Below are positions 53,443 through 61,774 of a stretch of 64,000 nt of DNA, piece after piece. Source of the stretch: Arboricoccus pini (GTDB taxonomy: Bacteria; Pseudomonadota; Alphaproteobacteria; Geminicoccales; Geminicoccaceae); the NCBI RefSeq assembly GCF_900187945.1, contig NZ_FYEH01000016.1, forward strand, positions 23,076 through 87,075. The letters run 5' to 3'. A program made the translations under genes and the position numbers. A model generated the notes under the pieces. That model searched no databases. It worked only from the letters and a program-made list of their open reading frames with translations, and was not told the origin of the DNA. Numbering within the stretch: position 1 is the first letter of the stretch; every line of letters starts with the position of its first letter.

Positions 53443-54335
53443 CCCGGCTGATCCGCCATTGCCGCCAGATGCGCGAAGAGCTGGCTCGCGGCAGGTGCCA
53501 GGATCGCGTCGCGTTGCCGGCAAAGGAGGAGCTGGCGTCGCGCGAAGCTGTCGCTGAGCGGCGTCAGGCGCAGGCCGAACCTGTGAGCGAATGGCCTTGC
53601 CGTCGTCGCCGGCAGAATGGCAAGTCCCACGCCATCGGCCGCCAGTCCGGCCAGGGCCTCCTCGCTGCGCACGCGCAGCCTGACCTTGAGCGGGTGGCCG
53701 CGTTGCAGGGCCTGCCGCTCGACGTGCGTCTGCAGTGCCCCGTCGGCCATGCCGACGAAGGGCAAGTCCAAAAGGTCGGCGAAAGCGACCTCCTCTGACT
53801 GCAATCGCGGATGCTCGCTGCTGCCCAGCGCGACCAGCCGGTCCGGCGCGAAAGGGAGGGTATCCAGGTCGGCGGTCTCGGTCGTGTCGGCAACGATGCC
53901 GATCTCGGCAAAGCCGCCCGCCAGCCCCCGGACGATATCCGGGCTCGACCGTTCCAGCAAAGTGAGGTCGACCAGCGGCCGGGCTGCCAGCCAGGGGCCC
54001 AAGTGCTGGGGCACTAAGACGCTGCAAGCCGCCGTGTTCGCCCAAAGCCGGATCGTCGCTCGTTGGCCCTTAGCGTGACCGGAGAGGTCGAGATGCAGTT
54101 GCTCCATCTGGGCCAGCACGCCACGCGCATGCCGGGCCAGGTCCAGCCCCGCTGCGGTCGGCACGACGCCGCGATGGTGGCGCTCGAGGAGACGCAGCCT
54201 GGCACGCTCCTCCATTTGCCGCAGCCGCTCGCTGGCCGCCGGCAGAGACAGATGGACGAGCGCGGCACCGTGCGTGATGCTGCCAGCCTCGCAGACGGCG
54301 CGAAACAGCCGCAGGTCGACGAGATCGAAGCGCAT
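53439..54335 (-). CDS. LysR-family transcriptional regulator
   Basis: ATG 54335, preceded by GGGGAAAGG, gives 298 residues with a LysR N-terminus (LVDLRLFRAVCEAGSITHGAALVHLSLPAASERLRQMEE) and a substrate-binding domain. It is divergent from a damaged TauE/SafE-type gene 118 bases away and probably controlled it. The regulator itself is intact. Confidence 0.88.
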   Translation of the reverse strand: MRFDLVDLRLFRAVCEAGSITHGAALVHLSLPAASERLRQMEERARLRLLERHHRGVVPTAAGLDLARHARGVLAQMEQLHLDLSGHAKGQRATIRLWANTAACSVLVPQHLGPWLAARPLVDLTLLERSSPDIVRGLAGGFAEIGIVADTTETADLDTLPFAPDRLVALGSSEHPRLQSEEVAFADLLDLPFVGMADGALQTHVERQALQRGHPLKVRLRVRSEEALAGLAADGVGLAILPATTARPFAHRFGLRLTPLSDSFARRQLLLCRQRDAILAPAASQLFAHLAAMADQPG

Positions 54336-54453
54336 CCTTTCCCCGCAGACGGCTGGCCCTGACATGCCGGGCGCGCTGACTTCATCATAGCCGAAGTCTG
54401 GCTTGGGATCATCCGCATTGCGAGCCAGGCGGGCCCGGGCCAGGAACTGGCGC

Positions 54454-55205
54454 ATGGACTATCTTTCCTTGTCGTTGCTCGTCTCCGTCACCTTCGTCGT
54501 GGCCGGCATGGTCAAGGGGGTGACCGGCATGGGCTTGCCAACCGTCGCAATGGCCATCCTTGGCAGCCTTGTGGCGCCCAAGGCAGCCGCGACGCTCCTG
54601 CTGTTTCCCTCGCTCGTGACCAATCTCTGGCAGATCAGAGGGCCGAAGCTGAGGCCATTGCTTCGCCGCCTGGGCATCATGCTGGCGGCCATCGCTCTTG
54701 CGACCTGGCTCTCGGCCGGTTTCCTTCCTGGCCGGAGGCGACGCGCATCGGGCGACCCTGGCGCTGGGCCTGGCCCTGATGCTCTACGCGCTCCTGGCTC
54801 TCATTCTGCCGCCGCTCCGGCTACGGCCGGCACTGGAGCCCTGGCTCGGGGCGATCGTGGGCGGCCTCACCGGGGTTGTCACCGGGACCACCGGTGTCTT
54901 CGTCATCCCGACCGTGCCCTACCTTCAGGCCCTGGACCTGGAGCGCGATGAGCTCGTCCAGGCGCTGGGCCTGTCCTTCACCGTCTCGACGCTGGCCTTG
55001 GGCCTTGGGCCTGGGGCTCTGGAGCCACGGCGCCGTTGCCATGGATTATCTCCTGGCCTCGCTCGCGGCTCTCCTGCCGGCTCTCCTGGGCCAGTTTCTC
55101 GGCCAGTGGCTGCGGCATCGCGTCGGCGGCGCGGCCTTTCGTCGTTGGTTCCTGATTGTCCTTTGTCTCCTCGGTGGCGAGATGGTGTTGCGCGGAGTCC
55201 TTTGA
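54454..55205 (+). pseudogene. TauE/SafE-family sulfite/anion exporter, broken by two frameshifts
   Basis: Three consecutive reading frames together give one normal TauE/SafE protein of about 250 residues. Frame one gives LSLLVSVTFVVAGMVKGVTG (54454 to about 54720). Frame two gives TLALGLALMLYALLALILPP and GGLTGVVTGTTGVFVIPTVP (to about 55010). Frame three gives LLASLAALLPALLGQFLGQW, RRWFLIVLCLLGGEMVLRGVL (stop 55203-55205). Both shifts have the same sense, as if one base was gained each time. The second lies in the low-complexity run TTGGGCCTTGGGCCTGGGG. The product cannot form unless sequencing errors or programmed shifts are involved. Confidence 0.85.
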
Positions 55206-55416
55206 ACCGGCCCTCGCAAGTCCTGGCCCGCATGATCGGGTGTGCTCGAGAACGAGGCGCCTCGCGATCCGCTCAGCCTTAATCGCCAGCAGGCCGGCAG
55301 CTTAGGCCGGTCCGATTGGGCCGCCGCGCTATCGAGGTAGCGGCCGAGGCTTATGGGTCCGGCGCGTTCGCCGACCCGCGGAACAATCGGCCCCGCACGC
55401 TGCTAGGAACAGGCGG

Positions 55417-56055
55417 AATATTCGGCCGCGAGGGGGGCATCATGGCACTGGATCTGGTTGTCATCTATGGATCGGTCAGGAGCGACCGGCAGGGCATCCG
55501 TTTCGCCCGCTACATGGTCCGAAGGCTGGAGGCGGCCGGCCATCGCGTGCAGTTGCTCGATCCTCTGGAACTGACCCTGCCGCTCCTGGATCGCATGTAC
55601 AAGGAATATGCCGCCGGCACGGCGCCGGCCGCGCTCGAGAAGATCGCCTCCATCATCAAGCCGGCGGACGGCTTCGTCATCGTCAGCGGCGAATATAATA
55701 ACGGCATCCCGCCGGCCTTGAAGAACCTGCTCGACCATTTCCTTGAGGAATGGTTCTGGCGACCCTCGGCGATCGCCTGCTACTCGACCGGCAGCTTCGG
55801 CGGTGTGCGGGCGGCGATGCAGCTTCGCGCCTGCCTGGCCGAGATGGGCATGCCCAGCATCCCCTCGATCCTGCCGGTGCCGAAGGTCCAGGACGCCTTC
55901 GCCATGGACGGCACCCCGGTCGACGCAGCGGCCTGGACGAAGCGAAGCGGCAAGTTTCTCGCCGAATTCGAGTGGTACGTCAGGGCGCTGGCGAGCGAGC
56001 GCGCCAAGGGAACGCCCTATTGAGCCGACGGCGCGATCCATATTAATATTCGGCC
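55417..56055. repeat. AATATTCGGCC direct repeats flanking the FMN reductase gene
   Basis: The 11-mer AATATTCGGCC occurs at 55417-55427, 15 bases before the reductase start, and again at 56045-56055, 22 bases after its stop. A shorter copy, ATATTCGG, follows at 56069-56076. In GC-rich DNA an AT-rich 11-mer repeated around one gene is unlikely by chance. It could be regulator sites or a footprint of an old insertion. Confidence 0.4.
55442..56023 (+). CDS. NADPH-dependent FMN reductase family protein
   Basis: The 193-residue flavodoxin-like protein starts LDLVVIYGSVRSDRQGIRFARYM, the FMN phosphate loop. It has the marker VSGEYNNGIPPALKNLLDHF and CYSTGSFGGVRAAMQLR. The family reduces FMN or quinones, azo dyes or metals with NAD(P)H in the cytoplasm. 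GGGGGGCATC precedes ATG 55442. It is monocistronic, with an AT-rich region downstream. Confidence 0.88.
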   Translation: MALDLVVIYGSVRSDRQGIRFARYMVRRLEAAGHRVQLLDPLELTLPLLDRMYKEYAAGTAPAALEKIASIIKPADGFVIVSGEYNNGIPPALKNLLDHFLEEWFWRPSAIACYSTGSFGGVRAAMQLRACLAEMGMPSIPSILPVPKVQDAFAMDGTPVDAAAWTKRSGKFLAEFEWYVRALASERAKGTPY

Positions 56056-56165
56056 CCCTTATGATTGGATATTCGGTAAATAAATAAATTGAAGAAAATA
56101 CCACATATTTTATCATTATTTATGAAGATAAGTCTAAATTTAACTAGGAAGTGAAAATTCGCGCG
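56030..56165. other. AT-rich island upstream of the diguanylate cyclase gene
   Basis: In sharp contrast to the GC-rich surroundings, this stretch is dominated by A and T (for example TAAATAAATAAATTGAAG and TTTTATCATTATTTATGAAG). It holds inverted arms ATAAATAA (56080-56087) and TTATTTAT (56116-56123). No open frame is supported. It probably includes the promoter of the GGDEF gene, and the composition would suit binding by a xenogeneic silencer or bending protein. Confidence 0.6.
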
Positions 56166-56216
56166 TCAGGCGCTATGAGTGCTTTATAGGTTGCGTGGCC
56201 TGCGGGCGGATATTTG

Positions 56217-57377
56217 ATGTCAAATCTCGATTCATTCACGCTGCTTGTCGCAGTCGTCGTCCTTTATCTCGTCGTCGGCGCCGTGCTCTTGGCGCTGTGG
56301 TGGCGAGAGCGCCTGGCCGCCCTGGGCTGGTGGGCGGCGGCCTTCGCCTTGACGGCCATCGGCTTCGTCGTGGTGGCGCAGGGCTATGGCTGGAACAGCT
56401 ATTTAGAGCGCGTGGCTGGCGTGTTGATATTTATCCTGGCCTTCGCCTGCGCGCTCGCGGCGGCGCAGGTGGTGAGCGGGCACCGGCCGGCCAGGTGGGC
56501 TCTCGTGGCTGGCCCGCTGATCTGGCTGCTGCTTACCATGTTCAGCGGGCAGACGAGCTTCGCGACGCACATCGCGATCTCCTCGGCCCTGTTTGGCGCC
56601 TATAGCTTGGCCACGGGTGTCGTTCTCTGGCGCTCCGCCGGGGGAACCCGTCTGCCGTTGCGCCTGGCCGCGGCCTGTCTCTGGTTGGCGCACGGCTCCG
56701 TCTTTCTTCTTCGGCTGGTTTTCGGTCTCGGCATCGGCTGGACGTCATCGCTGGTCGTCCTCTGGGGCAATTTCCTGATCCTTGAAGCCATTATCTTCGT
56801 TAGCGCACTGGCGGTGCTGGTGGCCGGAATGACGATCGAGCAGCGGCATCTCGATCATCGCCGCCTCGCCTACACCGATCCCTTGACCGGGCTGGGCAAT
56901 CGCCGCGCCTTTGAGCAAATGCTGGACAGGCTGATGCCGTTGCCGCCGGTGGCACCGCCCTGGCCGGTGCTGCTCCTCATCGATCTCGATGGCTTCAAGC
57001 AGATCAACGACGCCTTTGGCCATCCCGAGGGCGACAGGTTACTCGTGGCGTTCGCGCGCGCGATCCAACATTGGCTGGACGAGCCGGGCGCGTTCTGGCG
57101 TCTAGGCGGCGACGAGTTCGCCATCCTCTTGCAGGGCCGGAGCCTGACCGAGGCACGTGCCACCGCCGAGCGGGTGTGCCAGACGATCAAGGAGGTGAGC
57201 TGCAGGCTCGTCGCACCCGGGCAGGGGCTGACCCTGACCGTCGGCCTTGCCCTGGGAGCGCCGGGCATGCGGCGTGTTGATCTCGTGGCCGAGGCGGACG
57301 TCCAGCTTTATCGTGGCAAGAACGAGGGGCGGGACAGGGTGATCGGGCCAGCCGCGCCGGATGCGTCGGCGGCCTGA
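56217..57377 (+). CDS. Membrane-bound diguanylate cyclase (GGDEF)
   Basis: The 386-residue protein has about seven N-terminal membrane helices (VVLYLVVGAVLLALWW to LILEAIIFVSALAVLVAGMT, residues 10-205), followed by a GGDEF domain. The DPLTGLGNRRAF entry, VLLLIDLDGFKQINDAFGHPEGD and the intact RLGGDEFAILL are all there. The position where an inhibitory RxxD I-site is expected reads HWLDEPGAFW, so no product-inhibition site is seen. It should make cyclic di-GMP in response to a membrane signal. An AT-rich island precedes it, and a 20-base tandem repeat follows. Confidence 0.9.
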   Translation: MSNLDSFTLLVAVVVLYLVVGAVLLALWWRERLAALGWWAAAFALTAIGFVVVAQGYGWNSYLERVAGVLIFILAFACALAAAQVVSGHRPARWALVAGPLIWLLLTMFSGQTSFATHIAISSALFGAYSLATGVVLWRSAGGTRLPLRLAAACLWLAHGSVFLLRLVFGLGIGWTSSLVVLWGNFLILEAIIFVSALAVLVAGMTIEQRHLDHRRLAYTDPLTGLGNRRAFEQMLDRLMPLPPVAPPWPVLLLIDLDGFKQINDAFGHPEGDRLLVAFARAIQHWLDEPGAFWRLGGDEFAILLQGRSLTEARATAERVCQTIKEVSCRLVAPGQGLTLTVGLALGAPGMRRVDLVAEADVQLYRGKNEGRDRVIGPAAPDASAA

Positions 57378-57380
57378 GCG

Positions 57381-57440
57381 GCTTGCGCTTTGCCCGAATT
57401 GCCTGCGCTTTGCCCGAGTTGCTTGCGCTTTGAAAGCCGG
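57381..57440. repeat. 20-base tandem repeat between GGDEF and hisC genes
   Basis: GCTTGCGCTTTGCCCGAATT (57381-57400), GCCTGCGCTTTGCCCGAGTT (57401-57420) and a partial third unit GCTTGCGCTTTGAAAG (57421-57436) form an exact 20-base period. It starts 3 bases after the GGDEF stop and ends 47 bases before the hisC start. The period of nearly two helical turns would place identical sites on one face of the DNA. Confidence 0.85.
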
Positions 57441-57487
57441 CGTGCATCAAGACGCCCCATCCTTCAGCCTTCCTGTCGAGCCTGCCC

Positions 57488-58555
57488 ATGAGCCGTTTTT
57501 GGAGTCCGATCGTTCGTGACCTGACACCCTATGTGCCGGGCGAGCAACCGAGGCTCGAGGGTCTCCTCAAGCTCAACACCAACGAAAATCCCTATGGCCC
57601 CGGGCCGCACGTGCTGGCCGCCATCAAGGCCGAGGTGGAGGACGGGCTGCGGCTCTATCCCGATCCCACGGCCGAGCGGCTGCGCGCGACGATCGCCGCC
57701 TATCACGGTCTGGACGCGGGGAATGTCTTCGTGGGCAATGGCTCGGATGAGGTGCTGGCCCACACCTTCAAGGGTCTCCTGCAGCATGAAGGTCCGCTGC
57801 TCTTTCCCGACATCACCTACAGCTTCTATCCCGTCTATTGCGGCCTTTTCGGCATCGCCTATCGGACCGTGCCGCTTGATGCGGCCTTGCAAGTGCAAAT
57901 CGAGGATTTCGCGCCGGATGCCGGGGCCATCATTTTGCCCAACCCCAATGCGCCGACCGGCAGTGTACTGCCGCGCGAGGCGATCGAGCGGTTGCTGCTG
58001 GCCCATCCCCAGGCCGTTATCGTCATCGACGAGGCCTATGTCGATTTCGGCGGTGAGAGCGCCATTCCGCTGATCGCCCGCCATCCCAATCTGCTGGTGG
58101 TCCAAACGCTTTCCAAGGCGCGCTCGCTGGCTGGCCTGCGGGTGGGGCTGGCCTTTGGCGATCGGCCGCTGATCGAGGCGCTGGAGCGGGTCAAGGACAG
58201 CTTCAACTCCTATCCCCTGGATCGGCTGGCACAGGCCGGCGCCCGGGCGGCCTACGAGGATGTAGCCTGGTTCGAGGACAGCCGGGCCAAGGTCATCGCC
58301 AGTCGGCGACGCCTGGAAGTGGGCCTGCTTGCGCTGGGCTTTGAGATGCCGCCCTCGGCCGCCAATTTCGTCTTTGCCCGCCATCCGCGCCATGAGGGTG
58401 CCATGCTGGCAGCCGCATTGCGCGCGCGGGCGATCATCGTTCGCCGCTTCGACAAGCCCCGTATCGCCGATTATCTGCGGATCACGGTCGGCACCGATGC
58501 CGAGGTCGACCGTCTGCTCGCCGCCCTGGAGGAGATCCTGGCCGAGGCAGGCTGA
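57488..58555 (+). CDS. hisC: Histidinol-phosphate aminotransferase
   Basis: The 355-residue fold-type I aminotransferase has [12 protein letters not shown] near residue 29, [16 protein letters not shown] (150-158), [10 protein letters not shown] (180-189) and the PLP Lys210 in [14 protein letters not shown]. This is the standard HisC pattern and length; it forms histidinol phosphate in histidine synthesis, and many relatives also act on aromatic amino acids. It stands alone here, not in a his operon, so a paralogue is possible. Confidence 0.88.
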   Translation: MSRFWSPIVRDLTPYVPGEQPRLEGLLKLNTNENPYGPGPHVLAAIKAEVEDGLRLYPDPTAERLRATIAAYHGLDAGNVFVGNGSDEVLAHTFKGLLQHEGPLLFPDITYSFYPVYCGLFGIAYRTVPLDAALQVQIEDFAPDAGAIILPNPNAPTGSVLPREAIERLLLAHPQAVIVIDEAYVDFGGESAIPLIARHPNLLVVQTLSKARSLAGLRVGLAFGDRPLIEALERVKDSFNSYPLDRLAQAGARAAYEDVAWFEDSRAKVIASRRRLEVGLLALGFEMPPSAANFVFARHPRHEGAMLAAALRARAIIVRRFDKPRIADYLRITVGTDAEVDRLLAALEEILAEAG

Positions 58556-58556
58556 A

Positions 58557-58572
58557 CCGACCTTGCGGTCGG
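58557..58572 (+). terminator. Hairpin directly after hisC
   Basis: CCGACC (58557-58562) pairs with GGTCGG (58567-58572) around TTGC, two bases after the hisC stop codon. No T-run follows. It is a probable transcript end or stabiliser. Confidence 0.5.
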
Positions 58573-58671
58573 CGATCGCTGGCGACCCCGGGGCCGGAGG
58601 TGCCCTCATCCTTGCGCCGCTGGCTGAGTGGTCTGCCGATTATGCACTTCCTCGCGTGGGGGCGATCGTGC

Positions 58672-59895
58672 ATGCGCTCGGTGACATTCCTGCGTTCGGA
58701 GTCCATTCCCTTGCCGCTGCCGCTCCTTGCCCTCGCGATCGCCTCCTTCGGGATCGGCACCAGTGAATTCATCATCATGGGCCTCCTGCCCGACGTCGCC
58801 CGCGACCTCGTCGTCACGATTCCGACGGCGGGCCTGCTGGTCACGGGTTATGCAATCGCGGTGACGCTGGGCGCGCCGATTCTGGCCATCCTGACCGCGC
58901 GCCTGCCGCCGCGATGGACACTCTTTGCCATGGTGGTGATCTTCGCCATCGGCAATCTCGGCTGCGCCCTGGCGCCCAATTACGGCTTCCTGATGGCGGC
59001 GCGCATTGTCACCGCGCTCAGCCATGGCACCTTCTTTGGCGTCGGCGCCGTCGTCGCTGCCGGGCTCGTGCCGCGCCACAAGCGGGCCTCGGCCATCGCC
59101 CTCATGTTCGCGGGCCTGACGCTGGCCAACGTGCTGGGCGTGCCGCTCGGCACGGCGCTGGGCCAGGCTTTGGGCTGGCGGGCACCCTTCTTCGGCGTCA
59201 TCGCGATCGCGATTTTGGCCTTGATCGCGATGTTCCTCTGGCTGCCGCGCACGATCGCGAATAGCGGCGGCAACATCCTGGACGAGTTCAAGGTGCTGAC
59301 CCGCCCGCAGGTGCTCTTGGCCATGAGCATGAGCGTCCTGGCCTCGATGAGCCTTTTCTCGGTCTTCACCTACATCACGCCGTTGCTCGAGCATGTGAGC
59401 GGCGCCTCGCCCGCGGCCGTGACCTGGATCCTCCTCCTCTTCGGCGTCGGCCTGACGCTCGGCAACGTTCTGGGCGGCAGGCTGGCGGACTGGCGGCTCA
59501 TGCCGTCCCTGCAGCTTCTTTTGGGTCTCGTGACCCTGGCACTCGGCCTGTTGACGCTGACGGCCGGCAATCTGCCGATGGCGGCGGCCACCATCTTCGT
59601 CTGGGGCATCCTGGCCTTCGCGCTGGTCTCGCCTATGCAGCTCCGGATCGTCGACAAGGCGGCCGAGGCGCCCAATCTCGCCTCGACCCTCAATCAGGGC
59701 GCCTTCAATCTCGGCAACGCCACCGGTGCCTGGCTGGGCGGTGCCGCGATCACCGCTGGCGTCACCTACGACCATCTCCCCTGGATCGGTGCCGTCGTCG
59801 CCCTCCTGGCCCTCCTGGTGACGGCCTTTGCCGCGCACAGCGATCGCGGCGCGGCGTCGGGTCCGCACGGCGAGGCCCCCTGCCAGACCGCCTGA
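58672..59895 (+). CDS. MFS efflux transporter (AraJ/YdhP-like)
   Basis: From ATG 58672 the 407-residue protein has twelve helices with the drug/sugar efflux pattern: LALAIASFGIGTSEFIIMGLLPDVARDL, GYAIAVTLGAPILAILTARLPPRW, SHGTFFGVGAVVAAGLVP and FAGLTLANVLGVPLGTALGQALGWR. In the second half, NQGAFNLGNATGAWLGG is typical. The start is uncertain because no strong ribosome binding site is visible. Substrate is unknown. A long inverted repeat covers its stop codon. Confidence 0.88.
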   Translation: MRSVTFLRSESIPLPLPLLALAIASFGIGTSEFIIMGLLPDVARDLVVTIPTAGLLVTGYAIAVTLGAPILAILTARLPPRWTLFAMVVIFAIGNLGCALAPNYGFLMAARIVTALSHGTFFGVGAVVAAGLVPRHKRASAIALMFAGLTLANVLGVPLGTALGQALGWRAPFFGVIAIAILALIAMFLWLPRTIANSGGNILDEFKVLTRPQVLLAMSMSVLASMSLFSVFTYITPLLEHVSGASPAAVTWILLLFGVGLTLGNVLGGRLADWRLMPSLQLLLGLVTLALGLLTLTAGNLPMAAATIFVWGILAFALVSPMQLRIVDKAAEAPNLASTLNQGAFNLGNATGAWLGGAAITAGVTYDHLPWIGAVVALLALLVTAFAAHSDRGAASGPHGEAPCQTA

Positions 59896-59918
59896 AAGTC
59901 GGGGCCTGTCTGGCAGGG
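59878..59918. terminator. Inverted repeat between convergent MFS and BKACE genes
   Basis: CCCTGCCAGAC (59878-59888) and GTCTGGCAGGG (59908-59918) are perfect 11-base arms, with 19 bases between them containing the MFS stop codon. The converging gene ends at 59930. It is likely to act as a shared terminator-like hairpin. Confidence 0.6.
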
Positions 59919-59929
59919 CGCTCGCACCG

Positions 59930-60664
59930 TTAATTGCCCTCAGCCGCGCGGATGAGTGCGGCGGCCGCCGCCACCAGTTCGCCATTGCCCTGCGCCGGCC
60001 GGCCATCGGGCAGGACGTCGACATCCTCAAGACCGGTCCTTATCGCGTGTCCCTCGGCCAGGGCCCGGCGGTTGACGGCCCATGAGGCGATCCCCTCGCC
60101 ATGGTGGACCTGCTGCAGGGCGATGCCGGCATCGAGGATGAGCCTCGACATGGCGCGCGCATGCGTGACGGCAGCGCCGATGTCGGTGTCGAGTGGCTCG
60201 ATCATCACCCGGTGGCATTGCGGCGCCAGGCCGGAGACGATGAAGGCCCTGGCATCGTCCAGGCAGAGATTGCCGGCCTCGATCGCGACGCCGCGCGAAA
60301 GGAGGAGCTGGCAGAGCTCGACGATGCCGGCCTCGCCCTGGTTGGCGGTCACCAGGTCCGGCCAGTCCGTCCAGGCGGCGATCCTCGCATGGCGAATGGC
60401 GGGATCGGGCTCGATCGTGGCCGACGTGCTCAAGGAGAGCGAAATGCCCGGACAGGCCGCGCGCACGGCCCGGATGGCGGCGGCGCAATGCGCGGCGTCG
60501 AAGGTTTCCCTGCCGTCCGGGGCATAGGGATGGAAATGCAGGGATTGCGCGCCGGCGGCCACGGCCGCCTTAGCCTCGCGGGCAATCTCCTCGGGCCGCT
60601 TGGGGGTGGCCGGATGGTCGCGATTGCCGTTGAGGGCCGCCTGCAGGAAAGTCCGGGTCGACAT
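59930..60664 (-). CDS. BKACE-family protein (3-keto-5-aminohexanoate cleavage enzyme-like)
   Basis: The 244-residue protein shows the BKACE pattern: N-terminal QAALNGNRDHP, the metal-binding HFHPYAPDGRET (His43, His45), SLSTSATIEPDP, ANQGEAG and the late RTGLEDVDVLPDGRPAQGN. BKACE enzymes condense a beta-keto acid with acetyl-CoA, exchanging an acyl unit. The protein is 30-50 residues shorter than most. The 2-hydroxyacid dehydrogenase gene is 39 bases upstream on the same strand, so the two probably share a substrate route. Confidence 0.85.
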   Translation of the reverse strand: MSTRTFLQAALNGNRDHPATPKRPEEIAREAKAAVAAGAQSLHFHPYAPDGRETFDAAHCAAAIRAVRAACPGISLSLSTSATIEPDPAIRHARIAAWTDWPDLVTANQGEAGIVELCQLLLSRGVAIEAGNLCLDDARAFIVSGLAPQCHRVMIEPLDTDIGAAVTHARAMSRLILDAGIALQQVHHGEGIASWAVNRRALAEGHAIRTGLEDVDVLPDGRPAQGNGELVAAAAALIRAAEGN

Positions 60665-60703
60665 GGGGCGTCCTCGCGCTCGTCGGAAGGCGACCGGCTG
60701 GCC

Positions 60704-61609
60704 TCAGCCAAGGCGCCCGGCGATCTCCAGCGCCTGACGCATCAGGTTGGCGGAGGCCTCGGGCGTGCGAAAGGCGCTGTGGGCCGAAAGCGTGACGTTA
60801 TCGAGCCCGGTCAGCGGATGGCCGGCCGGCAGCGGCTCCAGGGCGAAGACGTCGAGGGCGGCGTGCCCCAGCCGGCCCGATTTCAGAGCCTCGATCATGG
60901 CCGCTTCGTCGACGAGGTCGCCGCGCGCGGTGTTGACGAGAATGGCCCCCTCCGGCAGGCGGGCCAGCCGCTCGGCCGAGAGAATGCCGCGCGTGCTGTC
61001 ATCGAGGAGGAGGTGGAGCGAAAGAAATTGGCTCTGCTCCAAAAGGGTGTCGAGCTCGACGAAGGTGATGCCAGGCTCGGGCCGTGGCGTGCGGCTCCAG
61101 ACGAGGACGCGCATGCCGATCGCCCGGCAGAGCATGGCCATCTCGCGGCCGATTCCGCCATAGCCCATGAGGCCCACCGTCTTGCCGGCCAGCTCCGGAC
61201 CTTCGGTCCGCCGCCAGGTGCCGGCCCGCATGGCGCGGTCCATGGCGGCAAGGCCGCGGGCGGCGGCGAACATCAAGGCGAAGGCATGCTCGGCCACGGC
61301 CCGGTCGCCATAGCCTTTGATGATGTGGACGGTGATGCCGAGCTCTGCCAACGCCTCGGGATTCATGTAGCTGCGCGCACCAGTGCCGAGGAAAATGACG
61401 TGGCGCAGTCCCTGGCAATGCCGCATGACCTCGGTCGGCATGAAGCTGTGGTCGTTCAAGGCGAAGTCGTAGCCGGCGAGGAGACCGGGCAGCGTCTCGG
61501 GCTCGACCTGCGCTGCCAGATTGAGGTCGACCTCGATCCCGGCCGGTCGCGGCTGGGCGTCGAGTGTCGCCGCCAAAGCCGGACTCGCATCGATGAACAG
61601 ACCCTTCAC
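60704..61609 (-). CDS. D-isomer-specific 2-hydroxyacid dehydrogenase
   Basis: The 301-residue protein has all catalytic elements: GKTVGLMGYGGIGREMAML (NAD loop), Arg in VNTARGDLVDE, Glu in ALDVFALEPLP and His in LSAHSAFRTPE. It reduces 2-oxo acids, or oxidises D-2-hydroxy acids, with NAD(P)H. In contrast to the divergent relative at 4400-5809 it looks fully canonical. It is transcribed leftwards ahead of the BKACE gene. Confidence 0.9.
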   Translation of the reverse strand: MKGLFIDASPALAATLDAQPRPAGIEVDLNLAAQVEPETLPGLLAGYDFALNDHSFMPTEVMRHCQGLRHVIFLGTGARSYMNPEALAELGITVHIIKGYGDRAVAEHAFALMFAAARGLAAMDRAMRAGTWRRTEGPELAGKTVGLMGYGGIGREMAMLCRAIGMRVLVWSRTPRPEPGITFVELDTLLEQSQFLSLHLLLDDSTRGILSAERLARLPEGAILVNTARGDLVDEAAMIEALKSGRLGHAALDVFALEPLPAGHPLTGLDNVTLSAHSAFRTPEASANLMRQALEIAGRLG

Positions 61610-61668
61610 GCGCCACCTCCCTCTTTCGTCATGCGTGCCCTATCGACTGTCACGAAACCCCGCTTGCG

Positions 61669-61774
61669 CTCAAGCATCAGGCGACGCGGTCGTGACAACT
61701 CCCGCTCAAGCAGCGCGAAGCGCGGTAGCGGCAGTCCCGCTCAAGCAGCGCGAAGCGCGGTAGCGGCAGTCATG
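61669..61774. repeat. Tandem structured repeat of the same family as 32996-33141
   Basis: CTCAAG marks units at 61669 (degenerate), 61705 and 61740, a period of 35-36 bases. The two good copies read CTCAAGCAGCGCGAAGCGCG and then GTAGCGGCAGTCCCG. The inner hairpin is GCGC-GAA-GCGC, with an outer CCGCT paired to AGCGG. Compared with the other array, both arms of the inner stem have changed in step. It lies between the dehydrogenase and XRE genes, both leftward. Confidence 0.88.

Noticed and set aside
57381..57440. CRISPR-like or REP element
   Set aside because: The 20-base units have no spacers and no strong internal dyad; a simple tandem repeat fits better.
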